A model generated the notes under the pieces. That model saw only the letters and a list, made by a program, of their open reading frames with translations, was not told where the DNA came from and ran no database searches. Positions 27,207 to 36,367 of a DNA stretch of 64,000 nucleotides are shown in pieces; within the stretch, counting starts at the first letter, position 1, and every line of letters starts with the position of its first letter. The translations under genes were made by a program, and so were the position numbers. This DNA comes from Prochloraceae cyanobacterium PL24a_bin.78 (GTDB lineage: Bacteria > Cyanobacteriota > Cyanobacteriia > Cyanobacteriales > JANQIW01): positions 1 through 64,000 of the forward strand of contig JANQIW010000080.1 in the NCBI GenBank assembly GCA_028281945.1, written 5' to 3'.

Positions 27207-29390
27207 ATGCCAATAATTCCAAAAATATGGCCTGGAAAACTCGGAAAGAAACTTAAAGAAAATTTGAGTCATTCTACCGAAGAAAAGAACTTAAAAACAT
27301 TTCAATGGAATCCTAGATATATCCCTGAAACTTTAACCCATATCAAGAAAGTATTTCCAGATGGAAAGGTGGATATTGCAGTGGCAGTATACTTTCCCAA
27401 AAGTTATAGTGCAGCAGCAGAAGAGCTAGAATATCCCAAAGAAATAGAAGAATGGTGCGTTCAGGTAAAAGTAAATAATGGCAACTGGCAAAATCTAAAT
27501 CGCCCTCCAGAAGGAAAATCTCATTGGTATTTAGATTTAGAGCAAGTTACGCCTGAAAGTAAGTTATTATTCCGCTACAAAGATAGTCAGGGAAATTGGA
27601 AACCACTAACTCCTCTAGGAAACCTAGATATTGTGTATGGTACAACTTATGTACCACATCCTAACTATCAATGGCAAAATGATCCCCCCAAATTTGATCA
27701 TGCTAAAGTTTTAATGGAAACAACCCTAGAAGGATTATTAGCAGGATATAAAGACGGGAAATTTGCCCCTAGAAGTATTGGAGAATTATTTCAAAAGTCT
27801 ATTTCCCAAAGAATTCTCAAAACAGATATCCCAGGAAAATTAGCTGATTGGGGTATAGACGAGATTATGGCTCCAGTATGTTCTTCAGTAGCCGATCGAT
27901 CGAATCTCAATCCCAAATTTAACTATTTAACCTATCACTTTGTAAATTTGGATTGGCAAATCGGAAGTTCTTATGAATTTAAGAAATTAATCGACAAATT
28001 TTATGAAAATAAGATTCAACTAGTCCCAGATTTAATTTTTGCCCATCAAGTAAAATCACCATTTGAAGGATCAATAGATCAAATGGGAAGAAAAAGTGAT
28101 GAGAAACAGTTATATGTGGATGAGGAAGCATTTCTGTTTAGAGATTATGGCACCTGGATGTTTAACTTTGAAGATCCAGCAGTAAGAAGAATATTAGTAG
28201 AAAAAATCGTAGCATTTATAGCTAAGTTTCGTTTAAAAATGATTCGCATAGACTATATAGACGGTTTAATTTTACAATATTCCAACCGAAGTGAAAACTA
28301 TAGTGAACATTTCATCAATGAATTAAAAGCAGAATTCAAAAAAGTAATGCCAGAGTTAATAACTCTAGGAGAAACATTTGAAGTAGCAAATAATCCATCA
28401 GTGAAAAACTTTATTGATGTATTCTATGCACCTATCGGATTTTCAATCGTAGAAGATTTATACAAGCCACCTTCACAAAGATATAGACCATTATATCCAG
28501 ACATAAAATTTTTAGAATCTCATCTTAATGAGGTAATTCATTATCAAAAAGAATCTCAAAGAAGAGAAGCATCTTACGCTCAACTTCACGACGAAACTTG
28601 GTATTGTCAACATATAGTATTAGGTCGTCCATATGTGCCTTGGGCTTATGGAGGAAATCCAGCACAATTAGCAAAGAATCAAGGAGAAGAATTAATTCGC
28701 ATGGGGCTGTTGAAATCAGAAAAGCTCCTAGATTTCGTAAGACGTTCCGTTAGAAATGTAGAAGGAATAACCTTATTTTCTGCCAATTTACGTTATATGT
28801 TTGTGCCAACAGTAGACTCCCTAAGTTTAGGTTGTTTAGACGAATCAGAACAATGGAAAGTAGTATGGGAAGGAATCTTACCATCTCAAATGGCAGAATG
28901 GAAAAAAACAGGCTTAGATGGCAAAGCAATATACAAGTTACATCAACAACACCGTGATGATATGGTAAAACTACGGCAGATTTTCCGAAAATACTCCAAA
29001 GTAAATGAGGAAACCAATCAGCCAATGATTATGCCAGAAGTTTACTATACTGACTCTGATGGTGGTATATTAGGCCTGTTTCGATGCAATTCAGATTTTG
29101 CCGAAGATTCCTTAGTAGTAGTATTTAATTTTGGGCCTGATACATTTGAGAATGATTTACTGTATGAATTACCACTTCCTGAAGGTTTTTACGGAAAATG
29201 GGAAGTTCTCTTTGACGGAGATTGGATTCAACCGGAAAATCGTTTAAACAATGAAAAAGAAAAAGGTTACAAATCTGGAACAATATTAGAACCAGTAGAA
29301 GCAAAATATTCTAACAAAGCTAATGTTCTCAATCTAAGAATAGGAGCTATGAGTTTAATCGTTCTTAAATATAAGAATATTTGGCGTTAA
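27207..29390 (+). CDS. GH13 family alpha-glucan enzyme, branching-enzyme-like
   Basis: This 727-aa GH13-type protein has an N-terminal beta domain (1-130) and then a (beta/alpha)8-like core. The putative nucleophile Asp is in MIRIDYIDGLI (about D349) and the acid/base Glu in LGETFEV (about E389). The usual late NHD motif is not evident; the nearest feature is AQLHDETWYC. A C-terminal beta domain follows (LVVVFNFGPDTFEN, LYELPLPEGFYGKWEVLFDGD). The layout is closest to glycogen branching-enzyme relatives, and cyanobacteria often carry several isoforms. With altered motifs, its activity is uncertain. A TATAAT lies at 27167. Confidence 0.75.
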   Translation: MPIIPKIWPGKLGKKLKENLSHSTEEKNLKTFQWNPRYIPETLTHIKKVFPDGKVDIAVAVYFPKSYSAAAEELEYPKEIEEWCVQVKVNNGNWQNLNRPPEGKSHWYLDLEQVTPESKLLFRYKDSQGNWKPLTPLGNLDIVYGTTYVPHPNYQWQNDPPKFDHAKVLMETTLEGLLAGYKDGKFAPRSIGELFQKSISQRILKTDIPGKLADWGIDEIMAPVCSSVADRSNLNPKFNYLTYHFVNLDWQIGSSYEFKKLIDKFYENKIQLVPDLIFAHQVKSPFEGSIDQMGRKSDEKQLYVDEEAFLFRDYGTWMFNFEDPAVRRILVEKIVAFIAKFRLKMIRIDYIDGLILQYSNRSENYSEHFINELKAEFKKVMPELITLGETFEVANNPSVKNFIDVFYAPIGFSIVEDLYKPPSQRYRPLYPDIKFLESHLNEVIHYQKESQRREASYAQLHDETWYCQHIVLGRPYVPWAYGGNPAQLAKNQGEELIRMGLLKSEKLLDFVRRSVRNVEGITLFSANLRYMFVPTVDSLSLGCLDESEQWKVVWEGILPSQMAEWKKTGLDGKAIYKLHQQHRDDMVKLRQIFRKYSKVNEETNQPMIMPEVYYTDSDGGILGLFRCNSDFAEDSLVVVFNFGPDTFENDLLYELPLPEGFYGKWEVLFDGDWIQPENRLNNEKEKGYKSGTILEPVEAKYSNKANVLNLRIGAMSLIVLKYKNIWR

Positions 29391-29443
29391 ATAAAATATG
29401 AGTTCTAGTTTATTGAAAAAAATAGTGAAAAGGTAGAGAATGA

Positions 29444-30694
29444 ATGATAGACTTATTTACATTTAATTCAATGGGAATGCGTTATGGATCTAGTAAGCTA
29501 TTCCAAATCTTAATTCCCTTAGCAGCTTATATTCTAATTAGAGATATTCTGATAGAAAAAGTTATTTTACCACCATCAATGGTGAAAAAAATAAGAAAAA
29601 TCCTTCCCTCAAATTCATGGGGAGAAAAATTATCAGCAGATTTGCCAATTATCTTTGAAAGATCTTTGGGTTTTTTGTCATGGAAAATAGGTTGTGATTT
29701 AGGTTTCTTCCTAATAGCAACAGGTTTAGGCCCTTGGCATCGAGCTTTTACTTGGTCAGGACTTATTCCTTATACCATCGTCCAATATCTGATTTATCAT
29801 CTCGTCGGCAGAAAGATGATTATCGGAGGTACTCTTAATCCTTTTGGACAGCAATCCATGCAACAACCCATGGGAGAACGTCCTAAGTTTTGGAAACAAA
29901 TTTTTGCTAAGTATTTCCATGAGGATATGAATTCAACCAGTTACGATGTTCCCATGCGACAAGTTATCCTCAAACCATTAATTGATTATCTAGGTTTAAT
30001 TGCAAGTTGGTCAACTTATACAATTGGTATATTTTATTTTCAATCAGGAGAAGTTAATGTTGCTCCTTTGATCCATTTTTCTTTCTATTCAATGTTTATC
30101 TTTTACTTTGTAAATACTTATGGGTATATTATTGGCTTCAATATAGGAGAATTACTTTACTCAGGATTCCAATCAATAGAAGAAAACTTCTCACAATGGA
30201 GAAGAGAAGAAAGTAAAGTTGATGATGAAAATACCCAAGAAAATCAATTTTTCCAACGAATTGATACTTTGATAAAAAGTACAGAATCTTTGTTAAAAGA
30301 ATTTGAATATAACTTTTATTGGCAAATCAAACCATTTTTAAATAAATATGGTTTAAATCCTAAATGGGTTTTCTCCGCAACTTGTGGAGTTTTCTGTATT
30401 ACAGTATTAGCACCTGGAGTTGCCAGTTTAATGTTTTCCCTAGGAGCAAATGTTAATGAATCATGGTTTGCTTTAAAAGGTCAAATGGATCCTACCCAAC
30501 TAGCACAAGTAATAGAAGTAGATGATAAATCAAAAGACCTTCCCAATGCTGAGATCGTCTTAGCAGAATATCCTCATATTTGGCAAGCTCTCTACGATAG
30601 TAATACTGAAGTAACTACTCATAATGTCGCAACAGATAATAATCTAGCAACAGATAATACTCCAATTCTTGGAGAAATTACCATTAACAACTAA
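29444..30694 (+). CDS. unknown multi-pass membrane protein
   Basis: I do not recognise this 416-aa protein. About six hydrophobic segments can be seen: 21-40, 74-95, 104-120, 178-200, 206-235 and 330-352. A charged coiled loop at about 240-290 (WRREESKVDDENTQENQFFQR) and an acidic C-terminal tail with the repeat ATDNNLATDNT face one side. It lies 53 bp after one GH13 gene and 166 bp before another on the same strand, so a link to glucan metabolism or to a cell-envelope process is possible. That is context only. Confidence 0.65.
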   Translation: MIDLFTFNSMGMRYGSSKLFQILIPLAAYILIRDILIEKVILPPSMVKKIRKILPSNSWGEKLSADLPIIFERSLGFLSWKIGCDLGFFLIATGLGPWHRAFTWSGLIPYTIVQYLIYHLVGRKMIIGGTLNPFGQQSMQQPMGERPKFWKQIFAKYFHEDMNSTSYDVPMRQVILKPLIDYLGLIASWSTYTIGIFYFQSGEVNVAPLIHFSFYSMFIFYFVNTYGYIIGFNIGELLYSGFQSIEENFSQWRREESKVDDENTQENQFFQRIDTLIKSTESLLKEFEYNFYWQIKPFLNKYGLNPKWVFSATCGVFCITVLAPGVASLMFSLGANVNESWFALKGQMDPTQLAQVIEVDDKSKDLPNAEIVLAEYPHIWQALYDSNTEVTTHNVATDNNLATDNTPILGEITINN

Positions 30695-30824
30695 TCATCT
30701 TAGGAAATAGTAATCCTGAGGAAAAATTAAAGATAAAGGGGAATTACTGATCAGGTGTAACATCAATTACAATATATTTTTAGGCAATTTATTTTGCTCC
30801 CCTTGTTTTTTTCCTGAATCCCAT

Positions 30825-30860
30825 AACTTTAAATTGATAAACTTTAAATTGATAAACTTT
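30825..30860 (+). repeat. 15-bp tandem repeat in the amylase leader
   Basis: The sequence AACTTTAAATTGATA is repeated exactly at 30825 and 30840, followed by a further AACTTT directly before the ATG at 30861. The repeat occupies the place of a ribosome binding site, and no Shine-Dalgarno sequence is present. Confidence 0.7.
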
Positions 30861-32969
30861 ATGTCTGAATACCTATTTATAGTAAAGTCTAAAATTAAAC
30901 ATCTGCCGAAAGGGATTTTAATATTGGTCTTGTTATTGCTATTTACAGTCCTGGAGTTATTCCCTATCTCAATAGCAATGGCAGCAGATTTATCAACACC
31001 TACATCAACCAAAGCATATTTAGATTCTTCTGTTGCTGTATTAGAATCTAATGATTTAGAAAATGATTTAAGCTTCAATCAAGAAATTTACCCTAAAACC
31101 AGAGGTAATTTAGGTAATGAAGTATTATATTACATAGTAGTCGATCGTTTTTTTGATGGAGAACCAAGAAATAACATTCCCGAATTTGCTTTTAATAATT
31201 CAGAAGGAATTAATTCGGAAGAACGTCTCTATAATGACATGAATAAACTCTTGGTCAACCATACTTATGATCCAACCCATTCTTACATGGGGATGTATTG
31301 GGGTGGAGATTTAAAAGGCGTTATAGAAAAATTAGATTATATAAAAAATTTAGGCGTAACCAAAATTATACTTTCACCACTACAAGATAATGCCAACGGC
31401 TTATTTTATCACCCAGATATACATAACTATTTACGTCGTTCCAAAGAAGATGTAGATGAAATAGAAGATGATTTTTATCAACATATCTCAACTTCCTATC
31501 ATGGTTATTGGACAAAAGATTGGTATGAATTAGAAGAACATTTTCGACAGCCAGAAGATCAAAACGAGGATCACTATAGAGTTTTCAAAGAACTCCTCAA
31601 TGAAGCAGGAAACAGAGGAATTGGGATAATCCTTGATATCACCATGAATCAAACCTCACCAGGTCATATATCAACCTCAACTCCTGAATTAGGAGCAGGA
31701 GGCTTTCTCTTTGGAGAATCCTGGTTTGCTGATAACGGCAATATCTATAAAAATGGCAAGTTAATGGCAACTCACTGGAATCCAAAAACAGGAGAAAGAG
31801 ATCCTGATGGTTGGTTCCATCCACCAATGATTATTTGGGATTTCGATCGAGCAACTAAAGAAATGCTAGAAGAAGGACAAATTAGTGGTGGAATGCCAGA
31901 CATTAATCAAGATGCACCTCAAGTGGAAAAATATTTTCTAGATGCTACAAAATTTTGGATGACTTTCAATGAAGGTGGATATCAAATCGCAGGTTTCCGC
32001 TTAGATGCAGTAAAACACATTAATCCTCGTTTCTGGCGAAAATTTGAAGATTTTGTTCTTTCTATTAATCCAGATGCCATTTTAATCGGAGAATATTTTA
32101 GTGGAGGATATAGAGATTCATCTAGCATAGATTTTATCCAAAACACCAATGAGATCAGCATTTTAGACTTTAACATTAGTGAAGCCATGCGTCGCTTTTT
32201 TGCCATGGATCGCTCTTGGGATGGTAGAACCTATATCTTAAAAGAAAATACTCTTGGTCATGATGGAGAATATTATAATCTTGGTCCATTGGGCAAAGTA
32301 TTTAATTGGATCTCTAATCCCGCTTCAACTTTAGAAATTCCTAGAGAATCTTTAGATCTTATCTCTGATGATGAAGCTAAAGGATGGGTGAGTTTTATTG
32401 AAAATCATGATCAGCCAAGATTGAAAACTTATTATCCGGATATGTCCGATCGTGCCTATTCCAGTTTAATTAAGTTCCAATTTGCAGCCAGAGGAGTCCC
32501 CTTGATTATGTATGGAACAGAAACTGCATTAGGTGTACCATTTCATCCAGAACATGAAGGATTATTTGGTATAGGTGGAGATCCTTTCAATCGACCGATG
32601 ATGATTTGGCCTAATTCTCAAGGTTGGAAATCTGAAGTTTACAACGCAACTAAACAAATGGCTCATTTACGTCAAGAATATCCTGTCCTTAGATATGGAA
32701 AAACTCGCTTTCTCTATCCTAAAAAATCTAACAAAGATAAGGATATTTTTATGTTGAGAGAACCTGAAGATTGTCCTTCTGAGAAGGCAAATTGTACTCG
32801 GATTTTATATGCTTATTCTACTCATGGTGGTGATTTTCTCTTATCATTCCCTAAAGATAGTATAGATAAATATGAAATAGTTGAAATGGGTAAAGAATCT
32901 GCCATTGTTGATGGTTTAGTTCCAATTAAATTAGCTCCTGAAGAAGCTAAAGTTTTAGTTTTGAAGTAA
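30861..32969 (+). CDS. secreted alpha-amylase family protein (GH13)
   Basis: This is a GH13 glycosidase of about 702 aa acting on alpha-glucans. The N-terminus has a basic region, a long hydrophobic helix and a probable cleavage site at ISIAMAAD, so it is exported. All GH13 catalytic residues are in place: nucleophile Asp382 in GFRLDAVKHI, acid/base Glu411 in LIGEYF, and Asp517 in ENHDQPRLKTY. The ORF track starts at a TTG (30834), but ATG 30861 leads directly to the signal peptide. The start lacks a Shine-Dalgarno sequence. Confidence 0.9.
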   Translation: MSEYLFIVKSKIKHLPKGILILVLLLLFTVLELFPISIAMAADLSTPTSTKAYLDSSVAVLESNDLENDLSFNQEIYPKTRGNLGNEVLYYIVVDRFFDGEPRNNIPEFAFNNSEGINSEERLYNDMNKLLVNHTYDPTHSYMGMYWGGDLKGVIEKLDYIKNLGVTKIILSPLQDNANGLFYHPDIHNYLRRSKEDVDEIEDDFYQHISTSYHGYWTKDWYELEEHFRQPEDQNEDHYRVFKELLNEAGNRGIGIILDITMNQTSPGHISTSTPELGAGGFLFGESWFADNGNIYKNGKLMATHWNPKTGERDPDGWFHPPMIIWDFDRATKEMLEEGQISGGMPDINQDAPQVEKYFLDATKFWMTFNEGGYQIAGFRLDAVKHINPRFWRKFEDFVLSINPDAILIGEYFSGGYRDSSSIDFIQNTNEISILDFNISEAMRRFFAMDRSWDGRTYILKENTLGHDGEYYNLGPLGKVFNWISNPASTLEIPRESLDLISDDEAKGWVSFIENHDQPRLKTYYPDMSDRAYSSLIKFQFAARGVPLIMYGTETALGVPFHPEHEGLFGIGGDPFNRPMMIWPNSQGWKSEVYNATKQMAHLRQEYPVLRYGKTRFLYPKKSNKDKDIFMLREPEDCPSEKANCTRILYAYSTHGGDFLLSFPKDSIDKYEIVEMGKESAIVDGLVPIKLAPEEAKVLVLK

Positions 32970-33006
32970 AAATATGATTCATCCCTCAAGTTAATTTATT
33001 TAAAAT

Positions 33007-33030
33007 AGCGATCCTTTTTGGATCGCTTCT
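33007..33030 (+). terminator. terminator after the amylase gene
   Basis: A perfect 8-bp stem AGCGATCC / GGATCGCT with a TTTTT loop is followed by TCTTTC, 38 bp after the amylase stop. It could serve both this gene and the convergent bvdR. Confidence 0.7.
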
Positions 33031-33101
33031 TTCATAAGTAGGTGTTAAAGATTTAAAACTTTTTACATTAATCTTGATATAGGAGTATGATTAAGTAAAA
33101 A

Positions 33102-34118
33102 TTATTCATGGTAAAGAGTTAAATCATCCAAGAAAACAGTTTTACCAATTTTAGCAGATTTATCAGCAGCATTTCCCACTTTAAGAGCATAACAACTCTC
33201 ACTAGCGTTTAAATATAAAGGCTTATTCTCAAATAAATAATCTAAAACTCTTTTGGTATCTTCAGTAAATAAACCTCTGCGACTACCTAATTTTATTTCT
33301 TCTTCTTCTTGTTGGATTAACTTTCCTCCATCGCCATCAAAAATGAGACTACCATGATCACCATGTAATTCAAAAGTTCGACAAGGTTGCCAAAAAACAT
33401 CACCTTTACCATAAGTAATATCTAAAATAATGCCATTTTTCATCCCAATTTGGGCATTACAAAGAGTAGAATTATAATCACCGTTTTCCGAAAGTTCCCA
33501 GAAACGAGATTGACAACTTACAGAATCTACCTCACCGAATAAATTAGTAAATCTATTAATCCGAGCAACAGCAGCAATGAAAGGAAATCCGGCTAAATTT
33601 TGATTATAAGTCCAAGGACGATTCAAAGGATGGCGACGAGTAATAGTAGTATAACGACCAAAAAAAACATTTCCAAGACGGGGCAAATATTCCTTAACAG
33701 CTTGATGTAAACCACCCAATAATTCAATATGTTCTACATGGAGAAGTTTTTGTTTTGTTTTAGCTAAAGTCACTAAATCTTCTGCTTCTTTGAAGTTTAA
33801 AGCGAGAGGAAACTCTACCACAACGTGTTTACCAGCTTCTATAGCCTTACGAGCGATGGAAGCATGATCTCGATTAATATTAGAGATAATTACTAAATCT
33901 ATCCGATCATCATTGATTAAATCATCAGGAGACTTCACAGAAGCCACAGAATAAGTTTGACAAAAATCCTCTACATTTTCTGGTGTATTACCATTCACCA
34001 TTAATAATTGAGCACGTGGATCTTCTTGTATAGCTTCTGCTCTACGTTTGGCAGCGTATCCTGTTCCTACCAAGCCTACTTTAAGAGGATTTTCTATTGA
34101 GAATCTGGCATCGATCAT
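33102..34118 (-). CDS. bvdR: biliverdin reductase (BvdR, Gfo/Idh/MocA fold)
   Basis: This 338-aa NAD(P)-dependent oxidoreductase has the Rossmann motif VGLVGTGYAAKRRAEA at the N-terminus. It resembles the cyanobacterial biliverdin reductase rather than general Gfo/Idh enzymes: KLLHVEHIELLGGLHQA near the middle, GKGDVFWQP, HGDHGSLIF and LGSRRGLFTEDT in the C-terminal half match what I recall of Synechocystis BvdR. The enzyme turns biliverdin into bilirubin and affects phycobilisome assembly. It is a single gene, convergent with the amylase. Confidence 0.85.
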   Translation of the reverse strand: MIDARFSIENPLKVGLVGTGYAAKRRAEAIQEDPRAQLLMVNGNTPENVEDFCQTYSVASVKSPDDLINDDRIDLVIISNINRDHASIARKAIEAGKHVVVEFPLALNFKEAEDLVTLAKTKQKLLHVEHIELLGGLHQAVKEYLPRLGNVFFGRYTTITRRHPLNRPWTYNQNLAGFPFIAAVARINRFTNLFGEVDSVSCQSRFWELSENGDYNSTLCNAQIGMKNGIILDITYGKGDVFWQPCRTFELHGDHGSLIFDGDGGKLIQQEEEEIKLGSRRGLFTEDTKRVLDYLFENKPLYLNASESCYALKVGNAADKSAKIGKTVFLDDLTLYHE

Positions 34119-34260
34119 TTTTTACTTTAATTTATAGATAATAATTATTAATAACTATAACTAGATTAAGATAAATAGATAGTTTTTGCTAAAGTTATAA
34201 GCTATATATATTTAATCTTTGTTATATCTTATATTATAAGTTTTTCTTATTTTCTCAGTG

Positions 34261-34327
34261 ATTAACAATTTGATTGCTAATGCCTTAAACAAATGGGATC
34301 TTTTTCCTCTAGTATCTAAAATGAAAC
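34261..34327 (+). promoter_or_regulatory. conserved upstream block of petF copy 1
   Basis: This 67-bp block is repeated upstream of the second ferredoxin gene (35098-35164) with 61 of 67 bases identical and no gaps. Both copies end 57 bp before the respective ATG. It contains a -10-like TAGTAT (34310-34315). Since the flanks differ, the block is probably a conserved promoter and regulatory region. Confidence 0.75.
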
Positions 34328-34384
34328 TTATTGAATTTGAAGTAAGTAAAATTTACCCTTCAATACTGAGAGGAGAACCAAGAT

Positions 34385-34684
34385 ATGCCAACTTATAAAG
34401 TTACACTAAAAAATGAAGAACAAGGTATTAATACAACTATCGAGGTACCTGATGATCAATATATTCTTGATGTAGCTGAAGAACAAGGTCTTGATTTACC
34501 TTATTCCTGTCGTGCGGGTGCTTGCTCTACTTGTGCTGGGAAACTAGAAACTGGTGATGTAGATCAGTCAGATCAATCTTTTCTTGACGATGATCAAATT
34601 GAGTCTGGTTATATTCTGACTTGTGTAGCTTATCCCAAATCAGATTGTACAATTCTCACTCACCAAGAAGAAGCATTATACTAA
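34385..34684 (+). CDS. petF: [2Fe-2S] ferredoxin (plant type), copy 1
   Basis: This 99-aa photosynthetic ferredoxin carries electrons from photosystem I to FNR and other acceptors. The cluster ligands are Cys42, Cys47, Cys50 ([14 protein letters not shown]) and Cys80 (ILTCVAYP). The start is typical ([13 protein letters not shown]), and the protein is acidic throughout. A GAGAGGAG site precedes the ATG. It heads a tandem pair, 537 bp from the second copy, and a hairpin follows it, so each copy is probably transcribed on its own. Confidence 0.97.
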   Translation: MPTYKVTLKNEEQGINTTIEVPDDQYILDVAEEQGLDLPYSCRAGACSTCAGKLETGDVDQSDQSFLDDDQIESGYILTCVAYPKSDCTILTHQEEALY

Positions 34685-34710
34685 TCTAGGGATAAAGTCT
34701 AAAAATCAGG

Positions 34711-34730
34711 ATTTATTCGGGGGAATAAAT
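34711..34730 (+). terminator. hairpin after petF copy 1
   Basis: A perfect 8-bp stem ATTTATTC / GAATAAAT with a GGGG loop lies 27 bp after the stop. There is no T run, so it may act as a 3' end or a stabiliser. Confidence 0.5.
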
Positions 34731-34750
34731 TAAGTCACTCTCAATATGAG

Positions 34751-34886
34751 ATAATTTTTCTTTAATAATGATAGATATTGAGTGAGGATATGATGATATA
34801 TGAAAATGGGAGAGAGTAAGTAAAATAAATTTTTATTAGTTATCCTAAATTTAGAATTTTTAAACCCTATCATTATTTTTGAAAAT
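34751..34886 (-). repeat. MITE-like element copy, inverted orientation
   Basis: This AT-rich element of about 136 bp lies between the two ferredoxin genes. Its ends are inverted relatives of each other (CTTTAATAATGATAGATATT at the left; CCCTATCATTATTTTTGAAA at the right). Read on the minus strand it contains the family core GGGTTTAAAAATTCTAAAT then TTAGGATAACTAATAAAAAT, shared with copies at 11161, 47641 and 55691. Confidence 0.6.
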
Positions 34887-35097
34887 TGAGATTGCTTTGA
34901 GCAAAAACTCTGTTTTATAATTGAAACTATAAAGTAATATAATTATATTTAATCAGAAATTTTTGCAAAATTAGAGCAATTAAAATATTTTAATTAATTG
35001 TAATTCCTAGTATGATTGACTTATAAGCAATTTATATATTATAATGCCCCTGATAATTGCTTTGATTATATGATAAGTTTTGATTATATTAGATCGA

Positions 35098-35164
35098 ATT
35101 AACAATTTGATTGCTAATAGCTTAACCACATGGGATCTTTTTCCCCTAGTATCGAAAATGAAAC
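35098..35164 (+). promoter_or_regulatory. conserved upstream block of petF copy 2
   Basis: This is the second copy of the 67-bp block, exactly 837 bp from the first; the two ATGs are also 837 bp apart. The -10-like TAGTAT is at 35147-35152. Six substitutions separate the copies. Confidence 0.75.
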
Positions 35165-35221
35165 AGATCTCATTTTGAGTAAAGAAAAACTGTCGTTCCA
35201 ATAAAGGAGGAGAAATAAAAT

Positions 35222-35530
35222 ATGGCAACTTACAAAGTTACACTAATAAACGAAGCAGAAGGAATCAATCAAACTATTGAGGTAGCTGATGATGAATTTA
35301 TTCTTGATGTAGCTGAAGAACAAGGTCTTGATTTACCCTATTCCTGTCGTGCAGGTGCTTGTTCTAGCTGTGCTGGAAAAGTTGATGGTAATGCTGATGA
35401 CTTTGTGGATCAATCAGAAGGTTCTTTCCTTGATGAAGACCAAATTAAAGAAGGTTATATTCTTACTTGTGTAGCTTATCCTAAAAAAGATTGTACAATT
35501 CGCACTCACGAAGAAGAAAATTTACTATAA
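35222..35530 (+). CDS. petF: [2Fe-2S] ferredoxin (plant type), copy 2
   Basis: This 102-aa paralogue of the preceding gene has ligands Cys42, Cys47, Cys50 and Cys83. It differs by a three-residue insertion in the loop after the third Cys (GNADDF region) and by a more acidic surface, which may change partner choice. A strong AAAGGAGGAG site precedes the ATG. The duplication includes the upstream block, so the pair arose by local tandem duplication of the whole transcription unit or has been kept similar since. Confidence 0.96.
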   Translation: MATYKVTLINEAEGINQTIEVADDEFILDVAEEQGLDLPYSCRAGACSSCAGKVDGNADDFVDQSEGSFLDEDQIKEGYILTCVAYPKKDCTIRTHEEENLL

Positions 35531-35571
35531 AAAATTTGCTTCAAAATAATCGAAGTTAATTAAAAATAATC

Positions 35572-35600
35572 TAGGGACTCTTATTTGAGTTCCTATTTTA
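35572..35600 (+). terminator. bidirectional terminator between petF copy 2 and the GNAT gene
   Basis: A 9-bp stem TAGGGACTC / GAGTTCCTA (one G-T) with a TTATTT loop is followed by TTTTATTATT. It sits between two convergent genes; the opposite strand has an A/T-rich partner run, so it may serve both. Confidence 0.8.
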
Positions 35601-36056
35601 TTATTGACTATCTGATATTTCTTCTAATTTTTTGATCATTTTAATATGGGTTATTCCTGCTTCTTCAAAGGTATTTCCTATTGGTTCAAATCCAAGTTTT
35701 TGATACAATTCTTGGATATATTCTTGAGCGTGAATTATTACTTGTTGGTGGTTTTGTTGTTTCATTATTTCTAATGCAACTTTGGTTAGTTTTGTACCAA
35801 TTCCTTGTCCTCTAACTGGTTTTAATACGGCTAATCTTTCTATTTTTGCTGTTTGTTGATCTAATTTTCTAATTCTTAAAGTTCCTACTGGTTGATTATT
35901 TAAATAGGCTAATAAATGTTTTGCTGTCTCATCTTGCCCATCAAATTCTAATTCTAAGGATACTTTTTGTTCTATTTGAAAAACTGTTTTTCTAATGCTT
36001 TGAATTGCTTTGATTTCTTGTGTATATTCGACTTGTTTGATTTCTAATTGATTCAT
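35601..36056 (-). CDS. GNAT family N-acetyltransferase
   Basis: This 151-aa acetyltransferase has the acetyl-CoA loop VRGQGIGTKLTKVALE at about residues 80-95 and a late LYQKLGFEPIGNTFEEAGI motif. This ElaA/YjcF-like arrangement is common among small GNAT proteins. The substrate is unknown. It is convergent with petF copy 2, and the stop lies at the foot of the shared terminator. Confidence 0.85.
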   Translation of the reverse strand: MNQLEIKQVEYTQEIKAIQSIRKTVFQIEQKVSLELEFDGQDETAKHLLAYLNNQPVGTLRIRKLDQQTAKIERLAVLKPVRGQGIGTKLTKVALEIMKQQNHQQVIIHAQEYIQELYQKLGFEPIGNTFEEAGITHIKMIKKLEEISDSQ

Positions 36057-36367
36057 GATTTAATTTAATCTCTAAGCTTATAATCAATTTTATCTTTTAA
36101 GAAAAGTTGCTATTGGATTGATATTAATCTCATCTAATTTAATGAAACAATAATCATTATCTTCTGCTTAATTTATTGTGATTATTTCCTTAATATTATC
36201 TTATTTTTATATAAATTTTTACTGAGAATAGAAGAAAAGAAAGACCAAAATTTAAAGCTTTTTCCCAAAAAAATGACAATTTTATCATAATTAAATAGTA
36301 GCCTTTAGTAAAAAAAATAGATATAATCATAAGTAAAGTTTTAATTAAAAATAATCAATATTGAAAA
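36057..36367. other. non-coding region with the subtilase promoter
   Basis: This 311-bp AT-rich gap lies between divergent genes. A TATAAT at 36322-36327 lies 40 bp before the subtilase ATG and is a probable -10. No clear -35, no repeat and no Shine-Dalgarno sequence were seen. Confidence 0.45.
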
